Assembly (NCBI GenBank): GCA_021806345.1
Contig: JAJZXP010000329.1
Location: forward strand, 1-6,204
From: Thermoplasmata archaeon
GTDB taxonomy: Archaea; Thermoplasmatota; Thermoplasmata; Thermoplasmatales; Thermoplasmataceae
Length of the DNA: 6,204 bases
Direction: 5' to 3'
This document shows, in pieces, positions 5,208-6,204 of the stretch. Numbering within the stretch: position 1 is the stretch's first letter; each line of letters starts with the position of its first letter. Made by a program: the position numbers and the translations under genes. The notes beneath the pieces are model-generated. The model did not search any database, was not told the DNA's origin, and saw only the letters and a list, made by a program, of their open reading frames with translations.

Positions 5208-5318
5208 TCACTTGGACACCGTATGTTTCTCCCGGCATCCGGTAAGTTCCTCGGGGAATTTTTCCAGAACTTCCTTCTGTGAAGCTATCACTTCTTTCAA
5301 GGCATCTCTAAGCAACAT
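5208..5318 (-). pseudogene. Short N-terminal gene fragment, possibly of an AAA_14-type ATPase
   Basis: On the minus strand an ATG at 5318 opens 36 codons ending at TGA 5210-5208: MLLRDALKEVIASQKEVLEK, then FPEELTG, after which the sequence loses protein character. The amphipathic opening resembles the N-terminal helix that precedes the Walker A motif in many AAA_14/DUF4143 ATPases, but no P-loop follows, so the gene would be cut off before it. It is divergent from the intact ATPase gene at 5441. The likeness is short and the assignment tentative; it could also be a small unrelated gene. Confidence 0.35.
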
Positions 5319-5356
5319 GTATCGTTATGTTCATTCTTAATGAATAGGTATTTGCA

Positions 5357-5378
5357 TTCGCAACGCGAACATTGTTCG
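5357..5378. promoter_or_regulatory. Two overlapping palindromes between divergent starts
   Basis: TTCGC-AAC-GCGAA (5357-5369) and CGAAC-ATT-GTTCG (5366-5378) each have perfect 5-base arms and 3-base centres, sharing four bases. A further TTCATT-CTT-AATGAA lies at 5330-5344. They lie 36 or more bases upstream of the TATA-like box of the second ATPase and just upstream of the minus-strand fragment, a suitable place for a repressor or activator site. Function is inferred. Confidence 0.4.
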
Positions 5379-5413
5379 GTTTAATTAATGTTTCAATGCA
5401 GATACATAAACTA

Positions 5414-5421
5414 TTAAATAT
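5414..5421 (+). promoter_or_regulatory. TATA box of the second ATPase gene
   Basis: TTAAATAT is centred about 24 bases before the ATG at 5441. No Shine-Dalgarno site is present between them, which suits a leaderless or nearly leaderless message. An ATG at 5431 is out of frame and closes after five codons. Confidence 0.55.
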
Positions 5422-5440
5422 TGTTTCTATATGGAAACAA

Positions 5441-6204
5441 ATGATTAACATTGAAGGTGTAAAAAGAGCAATTGCGGAATATATGGCTATGCAATTTCCG
5501 AACGCAATACCACGGGATATTGAAATTGATACTTCAATAAACAAGGTTATAATTATTTCCGGAATTAGAAGGTCTGGCAAAACTTTTGAGATATTCAATC
5601 TGATTAAGGAAGTCCAACGTAAAGGTGTGCCCAGAGCCAACATTCTCTACGTGAATTTCGAGGATGAGAGATTTATTGGTTTTGAAGCGAACGATTTTGA
5701 TCAACTTCTGGATATTTACACATCCTTATCTGAACCTGATAAGCAATACCCCATCTTTCTCTTCATGGACGAGATACAGAATGTGTCAGGATGGGATAGA
5801 CTTGTACGAAGACTATATGACTCATACAACTTTAGGATATTTCTGACAGGATCTTCATCCAAACTGCTGAGCTATGAGATATCCAGCGCTTTGGCTGGAA
5901 GAAATCTTACTTATATTATGTATCCTCTTTCTTTCAAAGAATTTCTTAAGGCACGTTCTGTTCCATTGAATACACAGTTTCTGTATTCAAATTTAGGCAT
6001 TATAAAAAAGGAACTCATTGAATATCTGGAATATGGTGGATTTCCGGAAATTGCCGTCTTAGAAAGCAAAGATATGAAAAGAAAAATACTTTCCACATAT
6101 TATGATGCCATTGTATTCCATGATATAGTTGAGCGCTATCGAATATCGAATACAAATATGTTAAAGATGGTCTTGGGGTATACGCTAAACTCATATTCAA
6201 GCAA
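5441..6204 (+). CDS. AAA_14/DUF4143-type ATPase, 3' end outside window
   Basis: The frame is open from ATG 5441 to the window's end, 254 codons without a stop. It begins MINIEGVKRAIAEYM, then Walker A GIRRSGKT (41-48), a strand-rich NILYVNFEDERF (67-78), Walker B IFLFMDEIQ (105-113, Asp110 and Glu111), a sensor-like LTGSSSKLL (135-143), ALAGR (150-154) and YPLSFKEFL (161-169). The later EYLEYGGFPEIA (194-205) is the hallmark that leads into the DUF4143 domain. These signatures identify the widespread ATPase family of archaea and bacteria whose biological role is mostly unknown. All ATPase residues are intact, so it is probably functional. It differs from the neighbouring minus-strand ATPase in family and in its C-terminal domain. 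Complete members have roughly 400 or more residues, so 150 or so are likely missing downstream. Confidence 0.88.
   Translation, partial: MINIEGVKRAIAEYMAMQFPNAIPRDIEIDTSINKVIIISGIRRSGKTFEIFNLIKEVQRKGVPRANILYVNFEDERFIGFEANDFDQLLDIYTSLSEPDKQYPIFLFMDEIQNVSGWDRLVRRLYDSYNFRIFLTGSSSKLLSYEISSALAGRNLTYIMYPLSFKEFLKARSVPLNTQFLYSNLGIIKKELIEYLEYGGFPEIAVLESKDMKRKILSTYYDAIVFHDIVERYRISNTNMLKMVLGYTLNSYSS

Noticed and set aside
5308..5643. Minus-strand frame of 111 codons
   Set aside because: It is antisense to the start of the second ATPase, whose plus-strand frame has clear Walker motifs.
5911..6200. Two overlapping minus-strand frames near the window end
   Set aside because: They are shadows of the second ATPase, whose own frame is open through the end of the window.
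1..6204. CRISPR array, tRNA, rRNA or replication origin
   Set aside because: No regularly spaced long repeats, no recognisable tRNA or rRNA sequence and no origin-like repeat cluster were seen; the only regular repeats are the three 15-bp units at 4928-4969.

Overview
The window looks archaeal, most likely a Thermoplasmata-type genome, although no ribosomal or tRNA gene fixes the lineage. The reasons are: AT-rich TATA-like boxes sit about 25-30 bases upstream of several start codons with no ribosome-binding site between (leaderless messages), while internal operon genes have good Shine-Dalgarno sites; arginine is often AGA/AGG and isoleucine often ATA; and the gene families are typical of archaeal accessory DNA (DUF234-type ATPase, VapB-like ribbon-helix-helix protein, AbiE-like pair, IS4-type transposase remains).

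Layout. 2-855: the end of a secreted or surface beta-rich protein, overlapped by a gene for a four-helix membrane protein. 856-1229: a gap holding several short perfect inverted repeats and, at its end, a promoter with a possible operator. 1230-2421: a two-gene operon for an AbiEii-like nucleotidyltransferase toxin and an AbiEi-like winged-helix antitoxin, in the order toxin then antitoxin. 2422-2857: a poorly coding gap with a possible 52-residue gene on the minus strand and the promoter of the next gene. 2858-3147: a VapB-like antitoxin followed by only the first ~15 codons of a VapC-like toxin. 3131-3580: decayed C-terminal part of an IS4-type transposase on the minus strand, with two in-frame stops. 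3581-4933 (minus): an intact archaeal AAA ATPase with a C-terminal PD-(D/E)xK nuclease-like DUF234 domain. 4934-5440: its promoter, made of 15-bp tandem repeats, then unassigned sequence, a short minus-strand gene fragment and a promoter region with palindromes. 5441-6204: the first 254 codons of a second ATPase of the AAA_14/DUF4143 type, running off the window.

Together this is an accessory region of toxin-antitoxin and ATPase genes, with insertion-sequence and gene debris between them. The AbiE-like pair looks complete and able to regulate itself. The VapBC-like pair has lost its toxin to an insertion and keeps only the antitoxin. The two ATPases belong to different families and need not work together. 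I see no CRISPR array, RNA gene or replication origin. Nothing here is clearly a wholly new system; the most notable points are the broken VapBC locus, the toxin-first AbiE operon, the repeat-built ATPase promoter and the unexplained small minus-strand reading frame at 2476-2634.
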